A stretch of 64,000 bases of DNA, from positions 100,927 through 164,926 of the forward strand of contig CALXDP010000002.1 of assembly GCA_944387095.1 (NCBI GenBank), written 5' to 3'. Source of the stretch: an uncultured Oscillospiraceae bacterium (lineage in GTDB: Bacteria; Bacillota; Clostridia; Oscillospirales; Oscillospiraceae). Shown here piece after piece: positions 7,847 through 16,998 of the stretch (its first letter is position 1; every line of letters starts with the position of its first letter). The notes beneath the pieces are model-generated. The model had not been told where the DNA came from. It did not search any database and saw nothing but the letters and a program-made list of their open reading frames with translations. A program made the translations under genes and the position numbers.

Positions 7847-9106
7847 ATGGGTATGACCATGACGCAGAAGATCCTGGCCAAGTCCGCGGGGCTGGACCGG
7901 GTGGAGGCGGGACAGCTTATCGAGGGGAAGCTGGACCTGGTGCTGGGCAACGATATCACCACGCCGGTGGCCATCAAGGAATTTCAAAAGGCTGGACTCA
8001 AGCAGGTTTTTGACCGGGATAAGATTGCCATCGTACTGGACCATTCCACCCCCTGCAAGGACATCAAGTCCGCCCAGCTGTGCGCCATTTGCCGGGAGTT
8101 TTCCAAGGAGCATCGGATCACCCATTTTTATGATGTGGGCCAAATGGGGGTAGAGCATGCCTTGCTTCCGGAAAAGGGGCTGGCCGCCCCCGGCGAGGTC
8201 ATCATCGGCGCGGATTCCCATACCTGTACTTATGGCGCGCTGGGGGCCTTTTCCACCGGGGTGGGCTCCACCGACATGGCGGCAGGAATGGCCACAGGCC
8301 TGGCCTGGTTTAAGGTGCCTCACGCCATCCAGGTCAAACTGACCGGCCAGCTCGGCCCCTATGTCAGCGGCAAGGATGTGATCCTTCACCTGATTGGCAT
8401 GATCGGGGTGGACGGCGCTTTGTACCAGTCCCTGGAATTCAGCGGGGAAGGGGTGGCCAGCCTGGAGATGGACGACCGGTTCACCATCTGCAACATGGCC
8501 ATCGAAGCCGGGGCAAAGAACGGGATTTTTCCGGTGGACGGGAAAACCACTGCCTATCTGAAGGGGCGGGTCAATCGGGAGTACGCGGTATTCCAGGCTG
8601 ATCCAGATGCGGTTTACGCCCGCCAGATCGAGATCGACCTGTCTCAGCTGCGCCCCACCGTGGCGCTGCCCCATCTTCCCTCCAACACAAAGCCGGTGGA
8701 TGAGGTGGCGGGCAAGCCCATCCAGCAGGTGGTCATCGGCTCGTGCACCAATGGACGGTTAAAGGATCTGCGGGAGGCGGCCGCCATTCTCCGGGGCAGA
8801 AAAGTGGCAGACGGGGTCCGCTGCATCGTCATTCCCGCAACCCAACAGATCTATCTGGACGCCATGGCAGAGGGGCTGATCGCCGACTTCATTCAGGCTG
8901 GTGCGGCGGTTTCCACTCCCACCTGTGGCCCCTGTCTGGGCGGGCATATGGGCGTACTCAGTGACAATGAGTGGGCCATCTCCACCACCAACCGGAATTT
9001 TGTAGGACGTATGGGACCCACCAGCTCCATGATCATCTTGGCCAGTCCTGCTGTGGCTGCGGCTTCCGCAGTCACCGGCGTGGTGACCGATCCGGCCGCT
9101 GTTTGA
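7847..9106 (+). CDS. leuC: 3-isopropylmalate dehydratase large subunit
   Basis: Catalytic subunit (419 residues) of isopropylmalate isomerase, which converts 2- to 3-isopropylmalate in leucine synthesis using a [4Fe-4S] cluster. Aconitase-family motifs are visible: [20 protein letters not shown] and [11 protein letters not shown], which supply the three cluster cysteines. Length fits the shorter bacterial/archaeal LeuC2 type and not the 466-residue enterobacterial type. The start ATG follows GAAAGAAGGG; two further in-frame ATGs are close behind. It is the first gene of leuCDB. leuA and ilv genes are not in the window. Confidence 0.96.
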   Translation: MGMTMTQKILAKSAGLDRVEAGQLIEGKLDLVLGNDITTPVAIKEFQKAGLKQVFDRDKIAIVLDHSTPCKDIKSAQLCAICREFSKEHRITHFYDVGQMGVEHALLPEKGLAAPGEVIIGADSHTCTYGALGAFSTGVGSTDMAAGMATGLAWFKVPHAIQVKLTGQLGPYVSGKDVILHLIGMIGVDGALYQSLEFSGEGVASLEMDDRFTICNMAIEAGAKNGIFPVDGKTTAYLKGRVNREYAVFQADPDAVYARQIEIDLSQLRPTVALPHLPSNTKPVDEVAGKPIQQVVIGSCTNGRLKDLREAAAILRGRKVADGVRCIVIPATQQIYLDAMAEGLIADFIQAGAAVSTPTCGPCLGGHMGVLSDNEWAISTTNRNFVGRMGPTSSMIILASPAVAAASAVTGVVTDPAAV

Positions 9107-9121
9107 GGGAGGTATCACACG

Positions 9122-9607
9122 ATGAAAGTTTATAAATATGGCGACAATGTAGATACTGACGTCATCATTCCCGCCCGCTATCTAAATGCGCCCGATGAAA
9201 AATCCCTGGCTTCCCACTGTATGGAGGATATTGACGCATCCTTTGCCTCCACGGTGGAGCCGGGAGATATCGTGGTGGGGGGCAGCAACTTCGGTTGTGG
9301 ATCCTCCCGGGAACATGCACCTTTGGCCCTGAAGGCCTGCGGCGTCCAATGCGTCATCGCCGAGAGCTTTGCCCGGATTTTTTATCGCAATGCCATCAAC
9401 ATTGGTTTTCCAATTTTGGAATGTCCAGATGCGGTGGGCGGCATTTCCAATGGAGATCAGATTTCGGTGGATTTCAAGACCGGGATGATCATCAACGAGA
9501 CCACCGGCAAGCGGTTCCAGGCCGCCCCATTCCCTGAATTTGTCAATGGCATTATCGCCAGCGGTGGCCTGCTGGCCTCTCTGAAAGCGCGGGGGGTGGC
9601 CAAGTGA
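9122..9607 (+). CDS. leuD: 3-isopropylmalate dehydratase small subunit
   Basis: Swivelling-domain subunit of 161 residues that completes the LeuCD isomerase active site. The N-terminal [15 protein letters not shown] and the substrate loop [14 protein letters not shown] are diagnostic. The short form matches the LeuC2-type partner upstream. GGGAGG precedes the ATG. Its TGA overlaps the GTG start of leuB (GTGA), indicating coupled translation. Confidence 0.96.
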   Translation: MKVYKYGDNVDTDVIIPARYLNAPDEKSLASHCMEDIDASFASTVEPGDIVVGGSNFGCGSSREHAPLALKACGVQCVIAESFARIFYRNAINIGFPILECPDAVGGISNGDQISVDFKTGMIINETTGKRFQAAPFPEFVNGIIASGGLLASLKARGVAK

Positions 9608-10680
9608 ACTTTAAGATTGCGTTGATCCGGGGTGATGGCATCGGCCCGGAAATCGTGGATCAAGCTGTTTCCGTCATTGACCGTGTGGGGGAGAAGTTTG
9701 GCCACAGTTTTGAATATGTGGATGTACTGTTGGGCGGCTGCGCCACCGATGCGGTAGGGAAGAGCTATCCTGATGGGACGGCCCAGCTGTGTAAAAGCTG
9801 TGATGCGGTCCTTCTGGGAGCGGTGGGCGGTCCCAAATGGGGCAGTGATAAACCCGCTGAGCAGCGGCCGGAGACCGCCCTGCTGGCTATCCGTAAAGAT
9901 CTTGGCCTTTACGCTAATTTGCGTCCTGCCGCTCTTCGCCCAGCCCTGGCGGACGCCTGCCCGCTGAAAAAAGAGACGGCGGAGAAGGGGATTGACCTGC
10001 TCATGGTCCGGGAACTCACCGGAGGCATCTATTTTGGAAAGCGGGATCGGTATGAGACAACAGATCGTGGCGTGGAGTGCACCGATCTGATGGCCTATTC
10101 CGAGTTGGAGATTGAGCGTATCGGCCGCCGGGCCTTTGAGATGGCCCGCCTGCGCCGGAGAAAGGTGTCCAGTGTGGATAAGGCCAACGTGCTGGAGACC
10201 AGCCGTCTGTGGCGCTCGGTTATGCACCGGCTGGCTCAGGAATACCCCGATGTGCAGTACGAGGATGTGCTGGTGGACAACTGCGCCATGCAGCTGGTCC
10301 GGGATCCTGGGCAGTTCGATGTAGTGGTGACAGAGAATATGTTCGGCGATATTCTCTCAGACGAAGCCTCCATGATCACCGGCTCCATCGGGCTGCTGCC
10401 TTCCGCCTCCATGGGTGATACAGCCCCGGCTCTGTATGAACCCATCCACGGCTCCGCTCCGGATATTGCCGGTCAGGATAAGGCCAACCCCATTGCCGCC
10501 ATTTTGTCCGCTGGCATGATGTTCCGCTACTCCTTTCATTTGGCCGCTGAGGCTGACGCCATTGAGGCGGCGGTGGATCAGGCCCTGGCGGAGGGCTGGC
10601 GGACGGCAGATATTGCCAAGGCCGGGGAAGCGGTCATTGGCACCCGGCAAATGGGGCGGATCATCCGGGACCATATCTGA
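9604..10680 (+). CDS. leuB: 3-isopropylmalate dehydrogenase
   Basis: NAD-dependent oxidative decarboxylase (358 residues) making 2-ketoisocaproate, the third leucine step in this operon. [10 protein letters not shown] at the N-terminus, the [12 protein letters not shown] substrate region, and [14 protein letters not shown] with GLLPSAS near residues 240-262 identify the family. It begins with GTG overlapping the leuD stop. A strong terminator follows, closing the leuCDB unit. Confidence 0.97.
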   Translation: MNFKIALIRGDGIGPEIVDQAVSVIDRVGEKFGHSFEYVDVLLGGCATDAVGKSYPDGTAQLCKSCDAVLLGAVGGPKWGSDKPAEQRPETALLAIRKDLGLYANLRPAALRPALADACPLKKETAEKGIDLLMVRELTGGIYFGKRDRYETTDRGVECTDLMAYSELEIERIGRRAFEMARLRRRKVSSVDKANVLETSRLWRSVMHRLAQEYPDVQYEDVLVDNCAMQLVRDPGQFDVVVTENMFGDILSDEASMITGSIGLLPSASMGDTAPALYEPIHGSAPDIAGQDKANPIAAILSAGMMFRYSFHLAAEADAIEAAVDQALAEGWRTADIAKAGEAVIGTRQMGRIIRDHI

Positions 10681-10689
10681 AAAGTTTTC

Positions 10690-10740
10690 AATTCCCAGGC
10701 TTTGAGGGGGTGTCCCTCTGGGCCTGGGAATTTCTCTTCT
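10690..10740 (+). terminator. Terminator of leuCDB
   Basis: An 11-bp stem AATTCCCAGGC (10690-10700) pairs with 10722-10732, with a secondary pairing in the loop (GAGGG with CCCTC), followed by a pyrimidine-rich TTTCTCTTCTTT tract. Confidence 0.8.
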
Positions 10741-10783
10741 TTGCGTTTTGACCAATATATTCTCCAGGTTTTTCCCAGATGGG

Positions 10784-10812
10784 ATGACAGAACGTCAAAA
10801 TTTGTGTATAAT
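10784..10812 (+). promoter_or_regulatory. Sigma-A promoter of the pantothenate kinase homologue
   Basis: ATGACA at 10784-10789, a 17-nt spacer and a consensus TATAAT at 10807-10812 lie 38 nt before the start codon. Confidence 0.7.
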
Positions 10813-10849
10813 ACCCACATACCTATTCTGAAAAAGAGGAGTGAATGAC

Positions 10850-11635
10850 ATGATCCTCGCCGTTGACATCGGGAACACCCGCACTACCTTTGCGCTGTTT
10901 ACCCAGGACGGTCAGCTTTCCTTTCTTTCCGAATTGGAAACAGACCGAAAAATGACGGATGACCAGTGCGCCATACGGATTCTGGAGGTATTCCGGCTTT
11001 ACCGGGCTGATATCGAGGATGTGAAGGGATCCATTCTCTCCAGCGTTGTCCCACCGGTGACAGGAACCTATTCCCGAGCCATCCATCGCCTGACTGGAAA
11101 CGCTCCACTGGTTGTCGGCCCCGGTCTCAAAACAGGGTTGAACATCAGAGCGGATGTGCACAACCAGCTTGGGAGTGACATTGTGGCCTCGTCGGTTGCG
11201 GCGGTTGCCCTGTATCCAACACCGGCAATTGTGATCATTTCCCACACCGCGGTCTCCTTTTCCTATATCAGCCCATCGGCCTTTGAGGGCTGTGCGATTA
11301 TGCCCGGTATGGGGATTGCTCTGGAGGCCCTGTCCCAAAACGGGGCGCAACTTCCCCATATCTCCATGGGACGGGTGGACAGCCCTTTGGGGCGCAACAC
11401 TGTAGACTCTATGCGCGCCGGTATCGTCTACGGGTACTCCGGCGCCTTTGACCGCTTGATTGAGACGCTGGAATCGGCAGCCGGAACATCTGCCGCTACG
11501 GTGGTTGCCACAGGGGAGAACGTTCCCGAAATTTTCCGTCACTGTAAACGGAAGATTTCCTATGATCACGATTTGCTGGTGCATGGCCTATATCTATTGT
11601 ACCGAAAGAACACTCAGAAGGGTAACCGCCGGTAG
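10850..11635 (+). CDS. Divergent type III pantothenate kinase (CoaX) homologue
   Basis: Protein of 261 residues with the CoaX fold. It has the first phosphate motif DIGNTRTTFALF, the VVPPVTG and GPGLKTGLNI blocks and the late VVATGENVP block. The two most characteristic central motifs are altered: the usual GAD(R/L)xxNAVAA reads GSDIVASSVAA, and the usual (V/L)D(F/M)GTATT reads IISHTAVSF, so the Asp and Gly of the second phosphate loop are gone. CoaX normally phosphorylates pantothenate for CoA synthesis; here activity is doubtful and a regulatory or changed-substrate role is possible. Start ATG 10850 is preceded by GAGGAG; a GTG 9 nt earlier overlaps that site. Confidence 0.8.
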   Translation: MILAVDIGNTRTTFALFTQDGQLSFLSELETDRKMTDDQCAIRILEVFRLYRADIEDVKGSILSSVVPPVTGTYSRAIHRLTGNAPLVVGPGLKTGLNIRADVHNQLGSDIVASSVAAVALYPTPAIVIISHTAVSFSYISPSAFEGCAIMPGMGIALEALSQNGAQLPHISMGRVDSPLGRNTVDSMRAGIVYGYSGAFDRLIETLESAAGTSAATVVATGENVPEIFRHCKRKISYDHDLLVHGLYLLYRKNTQKGNRR

Positions 11636-11723
11636 GTACCCTATCATATAAAGGCCTTCTGGGTGTGCAAAGTGTCTCTCCGCCGATGGACGCAGCGCCT
11701 TTTGCAACCCCCGAAAAATAAAA

Positions 11724-11748
11724 CTGCAAAACATTCTGTTTTTTGCAG
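11724..11748 (+). repeat. Inverted repeat CTGCAAAA / TTTTGCAG
   Basis: A perfect 8-bp inverted repeat (11724-11731 with 11741-11748, 9-nt spacer) lies 9 nt upstream of the next promoter. It is one of several TGCAA words packed into about 90 nt. It could be a weak terminator for the upstream gene or an operator. Confidence 0.55.
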
Positions 11749-11755
11749 GAAAGGA

Positions 11756-11785
11756 CTTGCAATTATGCAAGTCAAAGCATATAAT
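11756..11785 (+). promoter_or_regulatory. Sigma-A promoter with palindromic -35 region
   Basis: TTGCAA (11757-11762), a 17-nt spacer and consensus TATAAT (11780-11785). The -35 is embedded in the palindrome CTTGCAATTATGCAAG (11756-11771; 6-bp arms, 4-nt centre), which looks like a repressor or activator site. Confidence 0.72.
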
Positions 11786-11816
11786 ATGCAAAGTAAACTG
11801 TTTTGGAGGGATTATT

Positions 11817-13016
11817 TTGAAAGAGCTCTCTCATTTGGCGTCCCAGGTTCAGGCATCCACCACTATGGCAATTGATGCGCTGGCCAAACAGATGAAGGCG
11901 GATGGGGTGGATGTGATCGGATTTGGAGCTGGAGAACCGGACTTTAATACCCCTGATCATATCAAGGCGGCTGCCGTCCAGGCAATTGCAGACAATGTTA
12001 CCCGGTATACTCCCGCCTCTGGTACCGCCTCGCTAAAGCAGGCGGTTTGTTTCAGAATGAAGGAGGACTGTGGGCTTGACTACAAGCCATCCCAGGTGGT
12101 TGTCAGCAGTGGGGCCAAGCATTGTGTCTACATCGCGCTGCGGGCACTGGTCAATCCTGGGGATGAGGTCATCCTTCCGGCCCCGTTCTGGGTCAGCTAT
12201 TTGGAACTGATCAAAATGGTGGGGGGCACGCCGGTGATTGTCACCGCGCAGGAAGCTGCAGGCTTTAAGATGACCGCCCAGCAGCTGCAAGAGGCGATTA
12301 CGCCGAAGACCAAGGCCTTGATCCTCAACAATCCCTCCAATCCCACGGGCATGGTATACAGCAGGGAAGAACTGCTGGCCCTTGCCCAGGTTTGCATAGA
12401 GCGTGATGTGTATATCATTTCCGATGAGATCTATTACAGCTTGCTGTACGATGGAGTGAAGTTCACCTCGGTGGCCAGCTTGGGGGATGAGATCAGGAAG
12501 CACACCATCCTGATCAACGGCGTTTCCAAAGCATATGCCATGACCGGATGGCGGATCGGCTATATCTTGGCCGATGAGGCTGTGGCAAAGGTGATGAGCA
12601 ACTATCTCAGCCACTCCACCGGGTCTCCCTGTGCCATTTCCCAGGCCGCTTCTGTGGCTGCTTTGAATGGACCTCAAGACGAGGTTGAAACCATGCGCCA
12701 AGCCTTTGAGGAGCGCAGAAATTACATTGTAACCCGCATCAATCAGATCGAAGGAGTCAGTTGCATTAAACCAGAGGGCGCTTTCTATGTGATGATGAAT
12801 ATTGAAAAGCTGGTGGGAAAAACGATCTGCGGGGAAATCATCCGCACCAGCGACGATTTTTGCTCCGCGCTTCTGAAGCATGGCCTGGTGGCCACTGTTC
12901 CGTGCAGTGGTTTTGGCGCGCCCAATTTCGTGCGTTGGTCCTACGCTACTTCCATGGAGAATATTCGCAAAGGCATGGACCGTTTGGAGCAATTTCTCTC
13001 CGGAGTGGAAAAGTAA
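11817..13016 (+). CDS. Class I aminotransferase, aspartate aminotransferase type
   Basis: PLP enzyme of 399 residues, most like the AspB/AspC group of Firmicutes that moves an amino group between aspartate or a related amino acid and 2-oxoglutarate. The PLP-binding lysine is in NGVSKAYAMTGWRIGY; other family blocks are GAGEPDFNTP, NNPSNPTG and SDEIYY. Exact substrate cannot be fixed from sequence. Start TTG 11817 has GGAGGG 7 nt upstream and gives the usual family length; an earlier TTG at 11757 lies in the -35 box. It is a separate unit with its own promoter. Confidence 0.88.
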   Translation: MKELSHLASQVQASTTMAIDALAKQMKADGVDVIGFGAGEPDFNTPDHIKAAAVQAIADNVTRYTPASGTASLKQAVCFRMKEDCGLDYKPSQVVVSSGAKHCVYIALRALVNPGDEVILPAPFWVSYLELIKMVGGTPVIVTAQEAAGFKMTAQQLQEAITPKTKALILNNPSNPTGMVYSREELLALAQVCIERDVYIISDEIYYSLLYDGVKFTSVASLGDEIRKHTILINGVSKAYAMTGWRIGYILADEAVAKVMSNYLSHSTGSPCAISQAASVAALNGPQDEVETMRQAFEERRNYIVTRINQIEGVSCIKPEGAFYVMMNIEKLVGKTICGEIIRTSDDFCSALLKHGLVATVPCSGFGAPNFVRWSYATSMENIRKGMDRLEQFLSGVEK

Positions 13017-13036
13017 GGAGAATTTTTAAGACCCCC

Positions 13037-13065
13037 TTGCAAAAAGCGACCGTTTTGGGTATACT
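13037..13065 (+). promoter_or_regulatory. Sigma-A promoter of the DUF1858 gene
   Basis: TTGCAA (13037-13042), a 17-nt spacer and TATACT (13060-13065), 38 nt before the start codon. Confidence 0.75.
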
Positions 13066-13102
13066 GGAGGCGTAGTCTCATATAGCAAGGAGGTTGATTC
13101 CA

Positions 13103-13300
13103 ATGGCTCAGATTACAAAAGATACCATTATCGGCGATATTCTTGACATCGCGCCTGATACAGCTCCTATTTTCCTGTCCATCGGCATGCATTGCCTGGG
13201 CTGCCCCTCTTCCAGGGGAGAGACGGTCGAGCAGGCCTGTATGGTACACGGTGTAGATGTGGACGCGCTGGTTGAGAAGCTGAACGCCAGCATTGGCTAA
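13103..13300 (+). CDS. DUF1858 redox-disulfide domain protein
   Basis: Small protein of 65 residues made of a single DUF1858 domain, also called the hybrid-cluster-protein-associated redox disulfide domain. The typical pattern is intact: a DILDIAPDTAPIF stretch followed by GMHCLGCPSS, with two cysteines spaced CxxC. A thiol or metal role is suspected for the family; no function is proven. The ATG has AAGGAGG 9 nt upstream; a TTG three codons earlier is rejected. It is a single-gene unit with its own sigma-A promoter and terminator. Confidence 0.88.
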   Translation: MAQITKDTIIGDILDIAPDTAPIFLSIGMHCLGCPSSRGETVEQACMVHGVDVDALVEKLNASIG

Positions 13301-13310
13301 TTGGGAAAAG

Positions 13311-13345
13311 AAAGGAAAAGAGCGGTATATCCGCTCTTTTCCTTT
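13311..13345. terminator. Terminator after the DUF1858 gene
   Basis: A 15-bp A/T-flanked stem AAAGGAAAAGAGCGG (13311-13325) pairs with 13331-13345 around TATAT. The right arm ends in TTTTCCTTT. It could act in either direction. Confidence 0.85.
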
Positions 13346-13375
13346 ATCCAGGTATGAAAATAGTTGGAGGGAGTC

Positions 13376-14050
13376 ATGGAGCTGACTGCAAGGCTCCGGG
13401 CACTGGCGGACTTGGTGCCCCAGGGAGCGCGTCTTGCCGATGTAGGGACGGATCACGCCTATCTGCCGGTTTGGCTGATCCTTCACGGGAAAATCCAGCA
13501 GGCTATTGCGGCGGATCTGCGGGAAGGCCCTCTTGCCCGGGCCAGAGAGACCGCGCGGCAGTACCAGGTGGAGGAGCGGATCTCTTTCCGGCTGTGCGAT
13601 GGGCTGACGGCCGTTTATAGCCATGAGGTGGATGCCGTTGCCATTGCGGGTATGGGAGGAGACACCATCGCCGCCATCCTGGACGCTGCGCCATGGACCA
13701 AAGGGAAAAGGCTGCTGCTCCAACCTATGACGGCATGGCCCAGCCTTCGGGCATGGCTGCAATCCAATGGCTATCAGATTGAAGCGGAGCGGTTGGCCCG
13801 GGAGGGCAGCCGCCTGTACAGCGTCTGGTCTGTGACCGGTGGGGCCATGGCGCCCCTCACCCTGGCGGAACTGTGGGTGGGAAAACAGCAAAAAGCGGAT
13901 CCATTGCGAGGTCCTTATCTGGAGAAAATGGCGGGCAAAGTCAGGCGCGCGCTGTCTGGACATCTCGTCTCCAGACAGCGGGATGAGGGGCAAATTCAGA
14001 TGCTCACAGAGGTTCTACAGGGGATTGAAGAGATGCAAAAGGAGCTATGA
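13376..14050 (+). CDS. trmK: tRNA (adenine-22-N1)-methyltransferase
   Basis: SAM-dependent enzyme of 224 residues that methylates N1 of A22 in tRNAs. Family blocks are present: LADVGTDHAYLPVWL (SAM binding), DLREGPLARA and VAIAGMGGDTIAAIL, followed by the alpha-helical C-terminal part. The ATG at 13376 has GGAGGG 5 nt upstream; a TTG 12 nt earlier overlaps this site. The neighbour downstream is the Nif3-like gene only 3 nt away, the same pair as yqfN-yqfO in Bacillus. Confidence 0.92.
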   Translation: MELTARLRALADLVPQGARLADVGTDHAYLPVWLILHGKIQQAIAADLREGPLARARETARQYQVEERISFRLCDGLTAVYSHEVDAVAIAGMGGDTIAAILDAAPWTKGKRLLLQPMTAWPSLRAWLQSNGYQIEAERLAREGSRLYSVWSVTGGAMAPLTLAELWVGKQQKADPLRGPYLEKMAGKVRRALSGHLVSRQRDEGQIQMLTEVLQGIEEMQKEL

Positions 14051-14053
14051 GCT

Positions 14054-14848
14054 ATGGCAATTACCGTACTGGATGTATATAATTTTTTACAGGAGAAAGC
14101 CCCGTTTGCCTTGCAGATGGACTTTGACAACGCCGGTTTTCTGGTGGGCCGCAGTGATCGGCAGGTAGACCATATTTTGGTTTCCCTCGATATCACCCAG
14201 CCGGTCATTCAGGAGGCAAAGGAGCGGGCTGCCCAGCTGATTGTCGCCCACCATCCAGTGATTTGGGGGGGCGCCAAATCTGTCACCGACCAGACTGTCA
14301 CCGGGCGAAAACTGCTTGATTTAATTGAAAACCATATTTCTGCCATTTGTATCCATACCAACCTGGACGCGATAGCGGGCGGAGTCAACGACGCGCTGGC
14401 GCTGAAACTTGGGTTGAGTGAGATTGGGCAGCTTCATCAAGATGGAATCGATGAGCAGGGAAGACCCTATGGAATCGGGCGCACAGGGCTGGTGCCGAGG
14501 CAGAATCTCTACGATTTTGCCCAGGCGGTAAAGCGGCTGCTTGGTGCGCACGGAGTCCGCCTTGTGGATGGAGGAAAGCCTGTGCATAAAGTCGCGGTGG
14601 GCGGGGGCGCCTGCGGCGGTATGCTGACAGACGCCATTGCCATGGGATGTGACACTTTTGTGACCTCGGATATCAAATATGATGGATTTCTGGAGGCAAA
14701 GGCACTGGGGATCAACCTGATCGACGCAGGTCATTTCCCAACAGAGAACGTGGTATGTCCTGTTTTACAAAGTTGGCTTGCCCAGCGCTTCCCCCATCTT
14801 GCGGTGAGTGTTTCCCAGTGCCATCATGAGGTTTTCTCCTATCTCTGA
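14054..14848 (+). CDS. Nif3-like dinuclear metal centre protein (DUF34)
   Basis: Member of the Nif3/YqfO/DUF34 family, 264 residues, the form without the inserted PII-like domain. Metal-binding segments are visible: VAHHPVIWGG with paired His, IHTNLDAIAGGVNDAL, and DAGHFPTENV near the C-terminus. The family forms hexamers with a dinuclear metal site; its role is unsettled, with GTP cyclohydrolase-type, tRNA-related and metal-chaperone roles proposed. It is almost certainly co-transcribed with trmK (3-nt gap). Confidence 0.9.
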   Translation: MAITVLDVYNFLQEKAPFALQMDFDNAGFLVGRSDRQVDHILVSLDITQPVIQEAKERAAQLIVAHHPVIWGGAKSVTDQTVTGRKLLDLIENHISAICIHTNLDAIAGGVNDALALKLGLSEIGQLHQDGIDEQGRPYGIGRTGLVPRQNLYDFAQAVKRLLGAHGVRLVDGGKPVHKVAVGGGACGGMLTDAIAMGCDTFVTSDIKYDGFLEAKALGINLIDAGHFPTENVVCPVLQSWLAQRFPHLAVSVSQCHHEVFSYL

Positions 14849-14860
14849 GGGGAAAGAAAG

Positions 14861-14890
14861 GGCATGAATATTTCCCCCCTCTCATAGAGT
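14861..14890 (+). promoter_or_regulatory. Candidate sigma-E promoter for cwlD
   Basis: CATAGAGT (14883-14890) fits CATANNNT; the -35 would be GGCATGAA (14861-14868) with ATG in place of the ATA core and the same 16-nt distance as in spoIVA. Transcription would start about 15 nt before the cwlD TTG. The weak -35 makes this tentative. Confidence 0.4.
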
Positions 14891-14912
14891 GAAGCAGAGG
14901 AGGGGACGTGCA

Positions 14913-15632
14913 TTGAAACGGGAGATCATTCGGATGCTTCTCTGTATTTGCCTTGTGCTGGGGATCACTTTGGTGGAAGCTGGCCGTATTGTATCTGTCT
15001 CCAGCTTCCAGCAGGAAGGGCGCAGTGTCCCTACCCTGATTCTAGACGCCGGGCACGGCGGGGAGGACGGCGGGGCGGTTTCCGCCAGCGGAGCCAGGGA
15101 AAGCGACATCAATCTGGCCATCGTACTAAAGCTGGAAGCGCTCATGGCTTTTCTCGGTGTACCAACTGTGCTGACCCGTAGGGAAGATGTTTCCCTGCAT
15201 GAGGATGGCTGCCAGACGCTCCGTGAAAAAAAGGTTTCGGACTTGAAACGGCGTGTCTCCATCGTCAACGAAATTCCAGACGCCATGCTGATCAGCGTAC
15301 ACCAAAATCACTTTATAGACCCTAGATATTCTGGTGCTCAGGTGTTTTTTTCTCAGGGCGATGTGAGCCGGCAATGGGGGGATACCACGCAGCAATCCCT
15401 GCGTCAGGTACTGGATGAAAGCAATCAACGGGAGGCCATGCGCCTCTCAAACTCTGTCTATCTCTTTGAACATATTGTCTGCCCGGCCATTTTGGTGGAG
15501 TGCGGTTTTTTAAGCAACGGGGAAGAGGCGTCCTTGCTGACAACAGACGTCTACCAGCGAAAAATTTGTATGGCATTGGCTGAGGCCTATTTGCTTGAAC
15601 TGCGGCTGCTAAATTACTCAGGAGGGACCTGA
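14913..15632 (+). CDS. cwlD: N-acetylmuramoyl-L-alanine amidase, CwlD type
   Basis: Amidase_3 zinc hydrolase of 239 residues. An N-terminal hydrophobic segment (about 6-25) works as signal anchor; zinc ligands are seen as LDAGHGGEDGG (His, then Glu), SVHQNH (His) and the catalytic Glu in LVECGFLSN. The single catalytic domain after one anchor is the form of CwlD, which strips peptides from muramic acid so that muramic-delta-lactam can be made in spore cortex. Start TTG 14913 has AGGAGGGG 7 nt upstream; an earlier GTG at 14889 covers the candidate promoter. radA begins 1 nt after its stop. Confidence 0.85.
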   Translation: MKREIIRMLLCICLVLGITLVEAGRIVSVSSFQQEGRSVPTLILDAGHGGEDGGAVSASGARESDINLAIVLKLEALMAFLGVPTVLTRREDVSLHEDGCQTLREKKVSDLKRRVSIVNEIPDAMLISVHQNHFIDPRYSGAQVFFSQGDVSRQWGDTTQQSLRQVLDESNQREAMRLSNSVYLFEHIVCPAILVECGFLSNGEEASLLTTDVYQRKICMALAEAYLLELRLLNYSGGT

Positions 15633-15633
15633 T

Positions 15634-16998
15634 ATGGCAAAATCAAAGACCATATTTTACTGCACGGAATGCGGCAACGAAACCCCGAAATGGCTTGGAA
15701 GATGCCCTGCATGCGGGGCGTGGAATACCGTTGTAGAGCGGCCCGTGGTAACGGAGAACCGACAAAAGAGGGCTTCAGCTTATTCATCTGAGTCCTTGCG
15801 ACGCCCAAGGCCTCTGCCGGAAGTCGAGGCGGCGGATGAGCTGCGGTTTCATACAGGGATGGATGAGCTGGACCGGGTGTTGGGCGGCGGTGCGGTGAAA
15901 GGATCTCTCGTGCTGGTGGGGGGCGCTCCCGGTATTGGAAAATCCACATTGATGCTGCAAATCTGTGACAACCTCTGCCAGTTTGCCAAGGTCCTCTATG
16001 TGTCCGGGGAGGAGTCAGAGCGGCAAATCAAGCTGCGGGCTCAGAGATTGGGGATTATGGGGGCTGATCTATATCTCTTTTCTGAGACAAATTTAGAGAA
16101 TGTTATCACAGCGGTGGAAGAGCAGCACCCTGATATTTTGATCGTCGATTCCATTCAGACCATTTATAACACTTCCTCTACATCGTCGCCTGGCAGCGTA
16201 GCCCAGGTAAAAGAGTGTACCATGTCCCTGATGCAGCTTGCGAAGGGGATGGGGGTCACGGTGTTTGTTGTGGGCCATATCAATAAGGAAGGTTCTCTTG
16301 CAGGTCCAAAAGTGCTGGAGCACATCGTGGACTGTGTGCTGCATTTTGAAGGGGATGAGCATAGCTCTTACCGGATCCTTCGGGCGGTAAAGAACCGCTT
16401 CGGCGCGACCAATGAGATCGGGGTATTTGAGATGGGGGACAAGGGCCTTTCTGAGGTGCCCAACCCTTCTGAGGCGTTGCTGTCCGGACGGCCCAAAGAT
16501 TCGCCCGGCTCCTGTGTGACCTGTGTGATGGAAGGGGTACGCCCAGTTCTGGCTGAGCTGCAGGCCTTGGTCACCCCGTCGGCCTATGGAAATTCCCGCC
16601 GTTCCAGCAACGGCTTTGATTATAACCGCGCTATGATGCTGAACGCTGTGCTGGAGAAGCGGGGCGGATTGACCCTGTCAAATTGTGATTTTTATGTCAA
16701 TGTGATTGGTGGGCTTACCGTGAATGAACCCGCCGCCGATCTGGCGCTGATCATAGCCCTGGCATCCAGTTTTCGGGACAAGCCGGTGCCCTATGATTTG
16801 GCTGCGATAGGGGAGGTGGGGCTCACCGGGGAGCTGCGCGCGGTTCATGCACTCAGTCAGCGTCTGTCTGAGGTTCGGCGGCTTGGATTTACCAAATGCC
16901 TGGTTCCAGCCCGCGGCAGCGGCAGATTAGTCGCACCGGAAGGACTAAGCTTGATTCGCATCGGCAATATCCGTGAGGCGATTGCCATATTGGTCTGA
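15634..16998 (+). CDS. radA: DNA repair protein RadA
   Basis: Branch-migration ATPase of 454 residues that helps RecA in recombination. N-terminal zinc finger CTECGNETPKWLGRCPAC, Walker A GGAPGIGKST, Walker B ILIVDS, the RadA signature KNRFG, and a C-terminal Lon-protease-like domain (about 270-454) without proteolytic residues. It is placed directly after cwlD. Its last 54 nt overlap a small Cys-rich gene on the other strand. Confidence 0.97.
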   Translation: MAKSKTIFYCTECGNETPKWLGRCPACGAWNTVVERPVVTENRQKRASAYSSESLRRPRPLPEVEAADELRFHTGMDELDRVLGGGAVKGSLVLVGGAPGIGKSTLMLQICDNLCQFAKVLYVSGEESERQIKLRAQRLGIMGADLYLFSETNLENVITAVEEQHPDILIVDSIQTIYNTSSTSSPGSVAQVKECTMSLMQLAKGMGVTVFVVGHINKEGSLAGPKVLEHIVDCVLHFEGDEHSSYRILRAVKNRFGATNEIGVFEMGDKGLSEVPNPSEALLSGRPKDSPGSCVTCVMEGVRPVLAELQALVTPSAYGNSRRSSNGFDYNRAMMLNAVLEKRGGLTLSNCDFYVNVIGGLTVNEPAADLALIIALASSFRDKPVPYDLAAIGEVGLTGELRAVHALSQRLSEVRRLGFTKCLVPARGSGRLVAPEGLSLIRIGNIREAIAILV

